Under the pieces are notes generated by a model, which worked only from the letters and a program-made list of their open reading frames with translations, was not told the DNA's origin and ran no database searches. From assembly GCA_934373235.1 (NCBI GenBank), contig CAKROW010000017.1:1-49300 (forward strand): DNA of 49,300 nt, read 5' to 3'. Positions 25,612 to 33,049 of this stretch are shown in pieces. Each line of letters begins with the position of its first letter. Positions within the stretch are counted from its first letter, which is position 1. Made by a program: the position numbers and the translations under genes. This DNA is from an uncultured Blautia sp. GTDB lineage: Bacteria; Bacillota; Clostridia; Lachnospirales; Lachnospiraceae.

Positions 25612-26340
25612 TTATTCATATTTCACAATTTCTTTTTTTAATCTCTTCATGATCCTTTTCTCCAGGCGTGAAATATAAGACTGGGAAATCCCAAGAAGAT
25701 CCGCAACTTCTTTCTGTGTCTTCTCTCTCCCTTCTGCTTTCCCAAGGCCAAAGCGCAGGCATATAATGGTCCGCTCCCTCTTGGACAGTTTCCGGATGGC
25801 TTTTCCCAGAAGACGGATCTCCACCTCATCCTCAAGCCGCCTGGATATCACATCGTCATCTGTCCCCAGAATATCTGACAGCAGAAGTTCATTTCCATCC
25901 CAGTCCACATTTAAAGGCTCATCTATGGAAACCTCCATTCTGGTCTTACTGTTCCGTCTTAAATACATAAGGATCTCATTTTCGATACACCTCGAAGCAT
26001 ATGTGGCAAGCTTGATATTTTTTACAGGATCAAAAGTATTGATGGCTTTGATAAGGCCTATTGTCCCGATTGAAATAAGATCCTCCACTCCCACACCTGT
26101 GTTGTCGAATTTTTTTGCAATATATACCACCAGGCGGAGATTGTGTTCGATCAGAACTGCCTTTGCCTCTTTTTCCTCCTCTGTTCCCAGTTTTCCAATA
26201 GCTTCCCCTTCTTTTTCCGGCGTAAGCGGTGCCGGCAGGATATCATTTCCCCCTATATAAAAAACCTCTCTCGGCCTGTTGATCACAAACCTTGAGATTA
26301 CCTGTAACGGATAACGTTCGCCATATGCTGCTCTGTTCAT
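25612..26340 (-). CDS. sigE: Sporulation sigma factor SigE (pro-sigma-E)
   Basis: The 242-residue mother-cell sigma factor is made as an inactive precursor. The N-terminal pro-sequence is visible (about residues 1-30, ending near the conserved VFYIGG), followed by sigma regions 2 (IEHNLRLVVYIAKKFDNTGVGVEDLISIGTIGLIKA), 2.4-3 (YASRCIENEILMYLRRNSK) and 4 (EVADLLGISQSYISRLEKRI). It lies 14 bases after spoIIGA, the gene of its processing protease, as in other endospore formers. AGGAGGGGG precedes the start. Promoter activity should be Spo0A-dependent through the spoIIG promoter. Confidence 0.97.
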   Translation of the reverse strand: MNRAAYGERYPLQVISRFVINRPREVFYIGGNDILPAPLTPEKEGEAIGKLGTEEEKEAKAVLIEHNLRLVVYIAKKFDNTGVGVEDLISIGTIGLIKAINTFDPVKNIKLATYASRCIENEILMYLRRNSKTRMEVSIDEPLNVDWDGNELLLSDILGTDDDVISRRLEDEVEIRLLGKAIRKLSKRERTIICLRFGLGKAEGREKTQKEVADLLGISQSYISRLEKRIMKRLKKEIVKYE

Positions 26341-26354
26341 GGATATGCCCCCTC

Positions 26355-27203
26355 CTAATACAATAATCCGGAATTTAACAGTACTTCGTACTCTTCTCCC
26401 AAAGCTGAGGGCTCAAACAACATGGCAAGCACCGGTTTTCCTACATGGACCACCTCTCCGGGAGTATGAATACACAGCTCCTCCAATGTAACCGCCAGCA
26501 GCAGACTCTCCTTCCCTCCTGCATTTTTGCAGGTAAGAAAATGAGGATGCAGCCCGGTAAGCTCTGTACCTTTAAGCTCCCCTGGATTTTCTTTTATGTA
26601 TTTCAGCCTTTCCACAGTATCTTCTGACAGTATTTCTTTTATATATTCCGCTTTTACCAGGGATACCGGTTTTCCGGTTCCGGGATCTGTAAGCAGGTTT
26701 CCCGTATCATAGAAGCCATACAGAGTCTGTATATTTTTTCCATAGCTTAAGGTGACCGGATAAATATTCTTTCGATGTACCCGGAAAAGATCTCCCAGAT
26801 ATACAGCCACATCCATCAGCCCAAAGCTCCCGACTCCAAGGATACAGAAAGTAAGCCAGGTAAATTTCCCCCGCCCTGCAGCCATCTCCCACAGTCCTCC
26901 CATGAGAAATGCAGTCATATACATAGCTGCCAGAGCCTTCATAAGAAGGCTGCCTTTTTTCAGGCGGAAGGTGAACACCGCCATCATCACACCACAGCCT
27001 CCATGGAGCATGATCCTCACAGGGACCACATCCATCCGGACAAAAAGCATCAGGGATGAAAACACAGCTCCCAGAAAAGCTCCCAGCGCACATCTTCTCC
27101 TGGTACATCCAAAATGCATCAGCCTGCCCACAAGTCTCAGCAGAATATAGTCCATCAAAAGATTCGTCACAAAGACAACATCTATGTATACCTCATAATA
27201 CAT
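26355..27203 (-). CDS. spoIIGA: Sigma-E processing peptidase SpoIIGA
   Basis: The 282-residue membrane aspartic protease cleaves the pro-sequence from sigma-E after a signal from the forespore. The first half (about 1-150) contains several membrane helices (DVVFVTNLLMDYILLRLVG at residues 8-26 and further hydrophobic segments). The cytoplasmic second half has the aspartyl-protease motif FYDTGNLLTDPGTGKPVSLV (about 168-187, catalytic Asp in DTGN). It is the first gene of the spoIIGA-sigE operon, with AGGAGG upstream of its start. Confidence 0.96.
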   Translation of the reverse strand: MYYEVYIDVVFVTNLLMDYILLRLVGRLMHFGCTRRRCALGAFLGAVFSSLMLFVRMDVVPVRIMLHGGCGVMMAVFTFRLKKGSLLMKALAAMYMTAFLMGGLWEMAAGRGKFTWLTFCILGVGSFGLMDVAVYLGDLFRVHRKNIYPVTLSYGKNIQTLYGFYDTGNLLTDPGTGKPVSLVKAEYIKEILSEDTVERLKYIKENPGELKGTELTGLHPHFLTCKNAGGKESLLLAVTLEELCIHTPGEVVHVGKPVLAMLFEPSALGEEYEVLLNSGLLY

Positions 27204-27255
27204 AAGAAAAAAGCCTCCTATGACCTGTCAATCCTTCACTTTGGTAAGTGCAATC

Positions 27256-27290
27256 ATTATAGGACAGGGGCAGGGGCGGATTTTGTCAAA
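27256..27290 (-). promoter_or_regulatory. spoIIG-type promoter with 22-bp spacer
   Basis: On the minus strand TTGACA (27289-27284) and TATAAT (27261-27256) are both consensus but separated by 22 bp rather than 17. The spoIIG promoter of Bacillus subtilis is known for this spacing and needs Spo0A. A Spo0A-box-like TGTCAAA (27284-27290, plus strand, one mismatch to TGTCGAA) overlaps the -35. Confidence 0.8.
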
Positions 27291-27424
27291 ACGTGGGGGC
27301 TGTCACAGATAATTTATCGAGAAAAATCTGTTTTTTTCTACAAATGATTCACAGTTCATCTATAGTTTATTTCTATGGATCAATGTACAAAATGTATTAA
27401 TTCAGATACAATCCTTCCTTTCTG

Positions 27425-27453
27425 TTGACTTTTACACTTTATAGCATTAAAAT
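27425..27453 (+). promoter_or_regulatory. Sigma-A promoter of aroE
   Basis: TTGACT (27425-27430), a 17-bp spacer and TAAAAT (27448-27453) lie about 60 bases upstream of the aroE start codon, divergent from the spoIIG promoter. The intergenic stretch 27204-27514 is explained by these two promoters. Confidence 0.65.
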
Positions 27454-27514
27454 TTTTTATTATTAATCTATTCTGGAATACTTATCAGATTCCGGAGGCA
27501 GGAGGGAAATCGAT

Positions 27515-28381
27515 ATGGCTATTATTACCGGACATACAGGTCTTACCGGACTTCTGGGAAGCCCTGTGGCACATAGTGTATCACCACTTATGCATAATGA
27601 GGCGTTCCGTATTCTGGGACTGGATTACGTTTATCTCTGCTTTGATGTGACGGAGGAAACTCTGCCCCAGGCAGTAGCAGGTTTAAAAACATGTGGGATC
27701 AAAGGTTTTAACCTGACTATGCCCAACAAGAACAGGATCGTGGATCTTCTGGATGAACTGTCTCCCACTGCGCAGCTTATCGGTGCCGTGAATACAGTCC
27801 GCAATGACAATGGTAAATTAAAGGGATTTAATACAGATGGCTACGGATTTACCCAGTCTGCCAGAGATGCCGGCTGCGATGTGAAAGGACGTACCATCAC
27901 GGTTATGGGCGTAGGTGGTGCAGGTATGGCCATCTGTGGTCAGTCTGCACTGGAAGGTGCAAAGAAGATCCATGTTTTTGCCCGCCCTACCAGCCGTTAC
28001 TGGGACCGCGCCGCTGCCATGGCCAAAAAAATGTCCCACATGACAGAATGTAAAATGATCCTTCATGAGATGGATGATGACATCGCTTTAAAGCATGCAC
28101 TTGAGGAAAGTAATCTTCTTATTAATGCCACTTCCGTAGGAATGGCCCCGGATGTGACCGGCACCGTTATTCCGGACAAAACTCTGTTCCATCCTGAACT
28201 TACTGTAGCCGATGTGGTTTATGAACCAAGAGAAACCAGACTTCTCCGTGAAGCCCGCGAAGCCGGATGCCCAGCCTTTAACGGAATGTACATGCTGCTC
28301 CACCAGGGGGTAAAAGCTTTCCACATCTGGACCGGTCTGGATATGCCGGTGGAGGTCATAAGAGAGAAATATTTTAAATAA
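27515..28381 (+). CDS. aroE: Shikimate dehydrogenase family protein
   Basis: The 288-residue enzyme reduces 3-dehydroshikimate to shikimate with NADPH, or acts on quinate if it is of the YdiB type. The substrate-binding GSPVAHSVSPLMHNEAF (about 15-31, two Ser), the catalytic Lys in NLTMPNKNRI (about 67-76), GAVNTVRN and FNTDGYGF with the catalytic Asp, and the glycine-rich nucleotide-binding VMGVGGAGMAICGQSALEGA (about 129-148) are seen. The catalytic region reads MPNK instead of the common IPHK, as in several Clostridial paralogues. An AGGAGG ribosome binding site is present. It stands alone, without other shikimate genes. Confidence 0.9.
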   Translation: MAIITGHTGLTGLLGSPVAHSVSPLMHNEAFRILGLDYVYLCFDVTEETLPQAVAGLKTCGIKGFNLTMPNKNRIVDLLDELSPTAQLIGAVNTVRNDNGKLKGFNTDGYGFTQSARDAGCDVKGRTITVMGVGGAGMAICGQSALEGAKKIHVFARPTSRYWDRAAAMAKKMSHMTECKMILHEMDDDIALKHALEESNLLINATSVGMAPDVTGTVIPDKTLFHPELTVADVVYEPRETRLLREAREAGCPAFNGMYMLLHQGVKAFHIWTGLDMPVEVIREKYFK

Positions 28382-28383
28382 AA

Positions 28384-28440
28384 ATATCCGGTAATATTGA
28401 ACACGCCCATCACAGTGCGACATCAATATTGCCGGATAGA
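28384..28440 (+). other. Long inverted repeat after aroE
   Basis: Directly after the aroE stop codon TATCCGGTAATATTGA and TCAATATTGCCGGATA form a 16-bp stem (one G-U pair) around a loop of about 22 bases. No T-run follows. Together with the next two hairpins it fills the convergent aroE-thrS gap. Confidence 0.6.
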
Positions 28441-28443
28441 ACA

Positions 28444-28479
28444 AAGAATCCTGCAAGCAGGATTCTTCGCCTGCGGCGG
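28444..28479. repeat. Diverged relative of the interspersed repeat (copy D)
   Basis: A perfect palindrome with 11-bp arms (28444-28467, AA loop) followed by CGCCTGCGGCGG resembles the left end of copies A and B, where the loop is TT and the next bases are CCGCCTGCGGCGG. The remaining element is absent. It lies between the convergent aroE and thrS genes. Confidence 0.65.
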
Positions 28480-28515
28480 CCCGTTCTGTAACATACGGAC
28501 CGCCGCTTTATTTAT
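28473..28515 (+). terminator. GC-rich terminator between aroE and thrS
   Basis: GCGGCGG-CCCGT pairs with ACGGA-CCGCCGC, followed on the plus strand by CTTTATTTAT. It should end aroE transcription and may form a hairpin for thrS on the other strand, where no T-run follows. Confidence 0.7.
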
Positions 28516-28522
28516 CTGGATA

Positions 28523-30484
28523 TTATTTATTCTCTTCCTGGACTTCGATCTTACGGATCGTCTTGTTTTTGATCTCTTCTTTGATGAAGCTGATGAACTC
28601 ACCCAGGTCTTTCATTCCCTCATCACCAAGGTAACGGCTTCTTACGGAAACCTTACCCTCTTCTTCCTCTTTTGCACCAACGATAAGCATGTATGGTACT
28701 CTCTCAAGACGTGCCTCACGGATCTTGTATCCCATCTTCTCGGAACGTCCGTCTACAGAGCAGCGGATGCCGGATTCTCTCATCTGAGCTTCAACGCTCT
28801 TAGCATAATCGTTGAACTTCTCGGAGATCGGGATCACACGAACCTGCTCAGGGCAGAGCCATGTCGGGAACATACCCGCATATTTCTCGATCAGCCATGC
28901 AAGTGTTCTCTCATAGCAGCCCATGGATGTACGGTGGATGATGTACGGACGCTGTTTGTCACCGTTCTCATCAATGTAGTACATGTCAAACTGCTCTGCA
29001 AGAAGTGCATCCCACTGGATCGTGATCATGGTGTCTTCTTTTCCGTATACGTTCTTGGCATTGATATCAACCTTCGGTCCGTAGAAAGCAGCCTCTCCTA
29101 CGTCCTCTGTGAACGGAATGTTCAGCTCATTAAGCATCTGGCGGATATGGCCTTCTGTCTCTTCCCATACCTCCGGCTCACCGATGTATTTCTCTTTGTT
29201 TGTCGGGTCCCATTTGGAAAGGTGATATGTTACATCTTCCTCAACGCCAAGTACCTGCAGGCAGTACTGTGCAAGTGCGATACAGTCTTTGAACTCTTTT
29301 ACCATCTGGTCCGGTCTTACGATCAGATGTCCCTCGGAAATGGTAAACTGACGAACTCGTGTCAGGCCGTGCATCTCACCGGAATCCTCATTACGGAACA
29401 ATGTGGATGTCTCACCCAGACGGATCGGCAGATCACGGTAGCTGTGCTGCTCTGCTTTGTATACATAGTACTGGAACGGACATGTCATCGGACGAAGTGC
29501 GTAAACTTCCTTGTCCTTCTCCTCATCACCAAGCACGAACATACCGTCTTTGTAATGATCCCAGTGTCCGGAGATCTTGTAGAGGTCACTCTTTGCCATA
29601 AGAGGAGTCTTTGTTCTTACGTATCCACGTTTTGTCTCCTCATCCTCGATCCAGCGCTGAAGCTCCTGCATCATGATCACACCGTTCGGCATGATAAGCG
29701 GAAGTCCCTGTCCGATCACGTCTACAGTTGTGAAGATCTTCATCTCACGGCCAAGCTTGTTATGGTCACGTCTCTTAGCCTCTTCCATCTGCTCCAGATG
29801 CTCTTTCAGCTCATCCTTTGTAGCGTAGGCAGTTCCGTAGATACGTGTGAGCATTGCGTTTTTTTCGCTTCCTCTCCAGTATGCGCTGGAAGAAGAAAGA
29901 AGCTTGAATGCCTTAACCCCTTTTACACTCATCAGGTGTGGTCCTGCACAGAGATCTGTCCAGTCTCCCTGGGAATAGAAGGAGATCTCTGCTCCCTCCG
30001 GAAGATCCTCAATAAGCTCAACCTTGTACGGCTCGTTTTTCTCTTTGAAGTATGCAATGGCATCCTCACGGGATTTTGTGAAACGCTGGATCTTTGCGCC
30101 TTTTTTGATGATCTTCTTCATTTCTTTTTCAATAGCGTCAAGATCCTCACGGGAAAATGGCTCATGGTCGAAATCATAGTAAAATCCTGTATCAATGGAT
30201 GGTCCGATGGCAACCTTTGCCTCCGGATACAGATTCTGTACTGCCTGTGCCATTACATGGGATGCTGTATGGCGGAGAACTGCAAGTCCTTTCTCATCTT
30301 TTGCTGTAAGGATATTAAGTTCGCAGTCCTTATCAAGAACTGTACGGAGATCTACAACCTCTCCGTTCACCTCTCCTGCACATGCTGCGCGGGCAAGGCC
30401 TTCGCTGATGTCATATGCGATATCAATTACAGATTTTGCTTCTGCATACTCTTTCTTTGATCCGTCTTTTAATGTGATGATCAT
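28523..30484 (-). CDS. thrS: Threonyl-tRNA synthetase
   Basis: The 653-residue class II synthetase charges tRNA-Thr and edits misacylated Ser-tRNA. Domains in order are an N-terminal TGS domain (1 to about 62), the N2 editing domain with the Zn-like HTASHVMAQAVQ (about 74-85) and CAGPHL motifs, the catalytic core with MTCPFQYYVYKAEQHSYRDLPIRLGE and motif 2 FRNEDSGEMHGLTRVRQFT, and a C-terminal anticodon-binding domain. The start MIITLKDG is preceded by AAGGAG; six more upstream codons are excluded. Expression is set by the T-box leader at 30562-30812. Confidence 0.98.
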   Translation of the reverse strand: MIITLKDGSKKEYAEAKSVIDIAYDISEGLARAACAGEVNGEVVDLRTVLDKDCELNILTAKDEKGLAVLRHTASHVMAQAVQNLYPEAKVAIGPSIDTGFYYDFDHEPFSREDLDAIEKEMKKIIKKGAKIQRFTKSREDAIAYFKEKNEPYKVELIEDLPEGAEISFYSQGDWTDLCAGPHLMSVKGVKAFKLLSSSSAYWRGSEKNAMLTRIYGTAYATKDELKEHLEQMEEAKRRDHNKLGREMKIFTTVDVIGQGLPLIMPNGVIMMQELQRWIEDEETKRGYVRTKTPLMAKSDLYKISGHWDHYKDGMFVLGDEEKDKEVYALRPMTCPFQYYVYKAEQHSYRDLPIRLGETSTLFRNEDSGEMHGLTRVRQFTISEGHLIVRPDQMVKEFKDCIALAQYCLQVLGVEEDVTYHLSKWDPTNKEKYIGEPEVWEETEGHIRQMLNELNIPFTEDVGEAAFYGPKVDINAKNVYGKEDTMITIQWDALLAEQFDMYYIDENGDKQRPYIIHRTSMGCYERTLAWLIEKYAGMFPTWLCPEQVRVIPISEKFNDYAKSVEAQMRESGIRCSVDGRSEKMGYKIREARLERVPYMLIVGAKEEEEGKVSVRSRYLGDEGMKDLGEFISFIKEEIKNKTIRKIEVQEENK

Positions 30485-30561
30485 AATTGTTTCTCCTTTC
30501 ACTTCTGTTGGTTTCTATGGTACACAGTACGGCTTCTGTCTTATGTAAGGGATTTTATGGT

Positions 30562-30812
30562 AACAAAAAATCCCCTACAGTACATCGCGCACTGTAAGGG
30601 ACGAGTTCATTCTCGCGGTTCCACCCTGCTTGCTCTGCTGTCCCCTGTCTTCCCGGGTGCAAAGCCTCTTCATTATGATGATAACGGAATCACCGGACCG
30701 GATTAGGGTCACTCGGAGGTAGTCTTCGGCTGTTTCCCGATAAGATGCTTCCAGCACTTCACATCTCTCTCTGTAACGTTTCACAGCTTACTCGTCTCGT
30801 CAACGTGTTGTT
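30562..30812 (-). promoter_or_regulatory. T-box leader of thrS
   Basis: The minus strand carries the canonical T-box AGGGTGGAACCGCG (30627-30614), a terminator (CCCTTACAGT/ACTGTAGGGG, then six T, 30604-30562) and Stem I sequence beginning GACGAGACGAGTAA. In the specifier region GAAGACTACC an ACT (or the following ACC) threonine codon can be read. Uncharged tRNA-Thr should permit readthrough into thrS. Confidence 0.93.
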
Positions 30813-30832
30813 TATTGCCTTTTCTGTGGTTC

Positions 30833-30861
30833 ATTATAAGCGCAGTATTTTTATTTGTCAA
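30833..30861 (-). promoter_or_regulatory. Consensus promoter of the thrS T-box transcript
   Basis: TTGACA (30861-30856), a 17-bp spacer and TATAAT (30838-30833) are both perfect and lie just upstream of the leader. Confidence 0.85.
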
Positions 30862-30903
30862 CGCATGTTATAAAAATTTTTAAGATTTCTGTTCCCCCGG
30901 CAT

Positions 30904-31389
30904 CTACAGATTTCCCATGAATTTATCTTTAATGATGGCCAGGATCTCTCTGGGAATATAGATAAAAAGACGCCAGCTCCGGTATACTGAAGGTATGGGA
31001 TAAGCCTCTCGAAATCCCTGTTTCCTGGCTATTGCCGTACCTCTCCACACATGAAAATTATTGGTCACGATCCCCACAGAACAGTCCAAAGTCCCGATCT
31101 TCTCCCTGCTGAGCCTGATATTCTCCACAGTACTGGTGGACTGGTCCTCCCTGATCAGGCGATCCTCACTGATCCCGTGTCCGGAAAGATACCTGTACAT
31201 GGCTTCTGCTTCGCTGATATTTTCCCCGTCACCCTTCCCTCCGGAAAGCACTGCCACAGTTCCCGGATTCTCCTTGAGATAAAGAAGAGCCCTTCTGGTA
31301 CGTTCCAGAAGGGCAAGGGTTAACCGTGTTCCGTCCACATGGGCGCCCAGCACGATGATATAATCCAGATTCTTCTTATCTGCTCTCAT
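30904..31389 (-). CDS. YdcF/DUF218-family protein, soluble form
   Basis: The 161-residue protein has the DUF218 (YdcF/SanA-like) fold, seen in YIIVLGAHVDG (about 10-20), VLSGGKGDGENISEAEAMYRYL (about 48-69), EDQSTSTVENIRLS and VTNNFHVWRGTAIARKQGF. The family is linked to cell-envelope functions and S-adenosylmethionine binding, but the enzymatic role is not settled. Most relatives carry N-terminal membrane helices; this one has none. The start (MRADKK) overlaps the SEC-C gene's stop codon in TAATG, indicating translational coupling. A longer start five codons earlier is possible. Confidence 0.88.
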   Translation of the reverse strand: MRADKKNLDYIIVLGAHVDGTRLTLALLERTRRALLYLKENPGTVAVLSGGKGDGENISEAEAMYRYLSGHGISEDRLIREDQSTSTVENIRLSREKIGTLDCSVGIVTNNFHVWRGTAIARKQGFREAYPIPSVYRSWRLFIYIPREILAIIKDKFMGNL

Positions 31390-31901
31390 TATTTTCCGCA
31401 GCAATATTTATATTTCTTACCGCTTCCGCATGGACACGGATCGTTTCTTCCAACCTTATGGGGTTTGATGATGGTTCCGGACTTCTTCTGCTCCATGTAA
31501 AGCTCTTTTCTCTTCTCAGGAGTGAAGATCTTGTCCCACTGCGGCAGATTGTAAAGCCAGTCAGCCTTAGCATCTACCATATTCTTGTACAGGATCTCCT
31601 TGTCAAAAGCAAGGTTAACCTTGGTGTTCTCATCCATAGTCTCAATAGGGTTCGGAACCTTAAGACTGTCGTTGATTCCGTCAAGGAATCCAACCATTGT
31701 CATGACATCCTGTCCATATTTCTCAGCCAGCTCTTTAACTGTACCGGAAACTACCTCATCCGGGTTCTCAAGAAGCTGCTCATAGATACCTTTTTCAATA
31801 TTGAAATAAGTTGCCCAGAAACGCTGAAGCTTATTCTTATCTGCGTTCTGATTATAGGCAACAGTACGCCACTGCTCAAGAATTGTATTGTTATCACTCA
31901 T
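31389..31901 (-). CDS. SEC-C metal-binding-domain protein
   Basis: The 170-residue protein ends in a SEC-C zinc-binding motif (GRNDPCPCGSGKKYKYCCG, residues 151-169, C-x-C...C-C pattern), like the C-terminus of SecA where it contacts ribosomes and SecB. The preceding helical region (about 1-140) is a domain I do not recognise by function. The start MSDNNTI has AGAGGA upstream. It is followed, with a one-base overlap, by the DUF218 gene. Such stand-alone SEC-C proteins are frequent in Lachnospiraceae, and the motif suggests contact with ribosomes or nascent proteins. Confidence 0.85.
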   Translation of the reverse strand: MSDNNTILEQWRTVAYNQNADKNKLQRFWATYFNIEKGIYEQLLENPDEVVSGTVKELAEKYGQDVMTMVGFLDGINDSLKVPNPIETMDENTKVNLAFDKEILYKNMVDAKADWLYNLPQWDKIFTPEKRKELYMEQKKSGTIIKPHKVGRNDPCPCGSGKKYKYCCGK

Positions 31902-31937
31902 TCGTCTGTTCCTCTTTTCCAAATATTTAGCTAATCT

Positions 31938-31966
31938 ATTATAGCATCTTTTTTTCAAAAAGACAA
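31938..31966 (-). promoter_or_regulatory. Promoter of the SEC-C/DUF218 pair
   Basis: TTGTCT (31966-31961), a 17-bp spacer and TATAAT (31943-31938), about 35 bases upstream of the start codon. Confidence 0.65.
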
Positions 31967-32113
31967 ATTATAAATTCGGGAAAACTGTATATATTTTCTC
32001 TGTGATTTTCGTATATTTTTTCCCACAGGGGACATACTGTAAATGTTCATCGAACCCCCTTGATGAATCAAATTAATATCCTCCCCTTTTATGGCGTGTT
32101 CGCTTCACGCACA

Positions 32114-32159
32114 AATGCAGAGGGCCTGGCTTACGTGCAGGCTCTCTGCATTGTTTTTG
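32114..32159. terminator. Strong hairpin downstream of the HAD gene
   Basis: AATGCAGAGGGCCTGG pairs with CAGGCTCTCTGCATT around a short loop; GTTTTTG follows on the plus strand, while the minus strand has only a short T-stretch. It lies after the HAD stop codon and probably ends that minus-strand transcript. It could act in both directions. Confidence 0.55.
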
Positions 32160-32176
32160 TTCCTGTGGAGCATTTC

Positions 32177-32995
32177 TTATTCTACCCCAAGCTTCTTAAG
32201 CTCTTCTGCAGCCTGTTTCAGGTTCTTAAACTCAATCGCGTGGATCCCTGCCTTACGTGCAGCTTCACAGTTTTCGGCCCTGTCATCCAGAAATACTGAT
32301 TTCTCAGGTTTCAGGCTGTAACGGCTGAGAAGTGTCTCATAGATTTCCCTTTCAGGCTTGATTTCCTTTACCTCGCATGAAAAAATAATACCGTCCATAT
32401 ACTTGAGGAATGTCATATCCGGTCTGTTTTTCTCCAGCATGTAATTACAGTAATTGGAAAGGATATAAAGGTGATAGCCCTGATTCTTAAGATATTTCAC
32501 CCAGGTTTCCGCATAATCCGTGATCTTTATGCAGTCCGGTGTATGGATCATCACTTCACGGATCTCTTTTTCATATTCCGGTGCACTTTCTACAAACCTA
32601 TCCACATAATACTGTTCCTCATAACAGCCTCTGTCACGCTCCTCCCACACAGGATTGCGGAAAGTGGCATCCGCGATCTTCTGAAATTTCTCTTCTGAAA
32701 AGCCATAGCTTCTGAGATATTCCTGCCATCCATATGTTACCAGAACATTTCCCACATCAAAAATAATATTCCTGATCATTCTGTCCTCCCCCGGATCCTT
32801 CTTCTTCCCCCAGATCCTGTATGCCATCCAGAATACATATGCCAGTATGGGAACCAGCATTGCTGCCCCAAAGGCACCGCGGAACATGCTCTGGAACTGT
32901 TCACTTTTTCCCAGTGCAAACAGCATCGGAAGACAAAACACGGCCAGCAGCAGGATCACACCTGCCAGTGCCGCGATTCTTTTATATTTTTTCAT
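32177..32995 (-). CDS. HAD-family hydrolase with N-terminal two-helix membrane anchor
   Basis: The 272-residue protein joins a small membrane module to a HAD phosphatase. Residues 1-66 hold two hydrophobic helices (about 7-28 and 43-62) ending in KKK. The HAD domain starts at Met73 (IIFDVGNVLV with nucleophile Asp80), continues with a helical cap, YILSNYC (motif II), a Lys in EIKPEREIYETLL (motif III) and SVFLDDRAENCEAARKAG (motif IV). It resembles YihX-type HAD-IA phosphatases of small sugar phosphates. A good ribosome binding site (GGGGGAGG) lies 5 bases before Met73 (start at 32779), so a soluble form may also be made. The gene follows purA by 54 bases. Confidence 0.82.
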   Translation of the reverse strand: MKKYKRIAALAGVILLLAVFCLPMLFALGKSEQFQSMFRGAFGAAMLVPILAYVFWMAYRIWGKKKDPGEDRMIRNIIFDVGNVLVTYGWQEYLRSYGFSEEKFQKIADATFRNPVWEERDRGCYEEQYYVDRFVESAPEYEKEIREVMIHTPDCIKITDYAETWVKYLKNQGYHLYILSNYCNYMLEKNRPDMTFLKYMDGIIFSCEVKEIKPEREIYETLLSRYSLKPEKSVFLDDRAENCEAARKAGIHAIEFKNLKQAAEELKKLGVE

Positions 32996-33049
32996 TGTTT
33001 CACCTGTAAATAGAACTTATGCCGGAGATCCCTCCCCGGCACACATTCT

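Noticed and set aside
28397..30460. 687-codon open frame on the plus strand opposite thrS
   Set aside because: It lies wholly antisense to a clear threonyl-tRNA synthetase, is rich in Cys/Leu/Phe/His as expected of an antisense shadow, and starts inside aroE's 3' hairpins.
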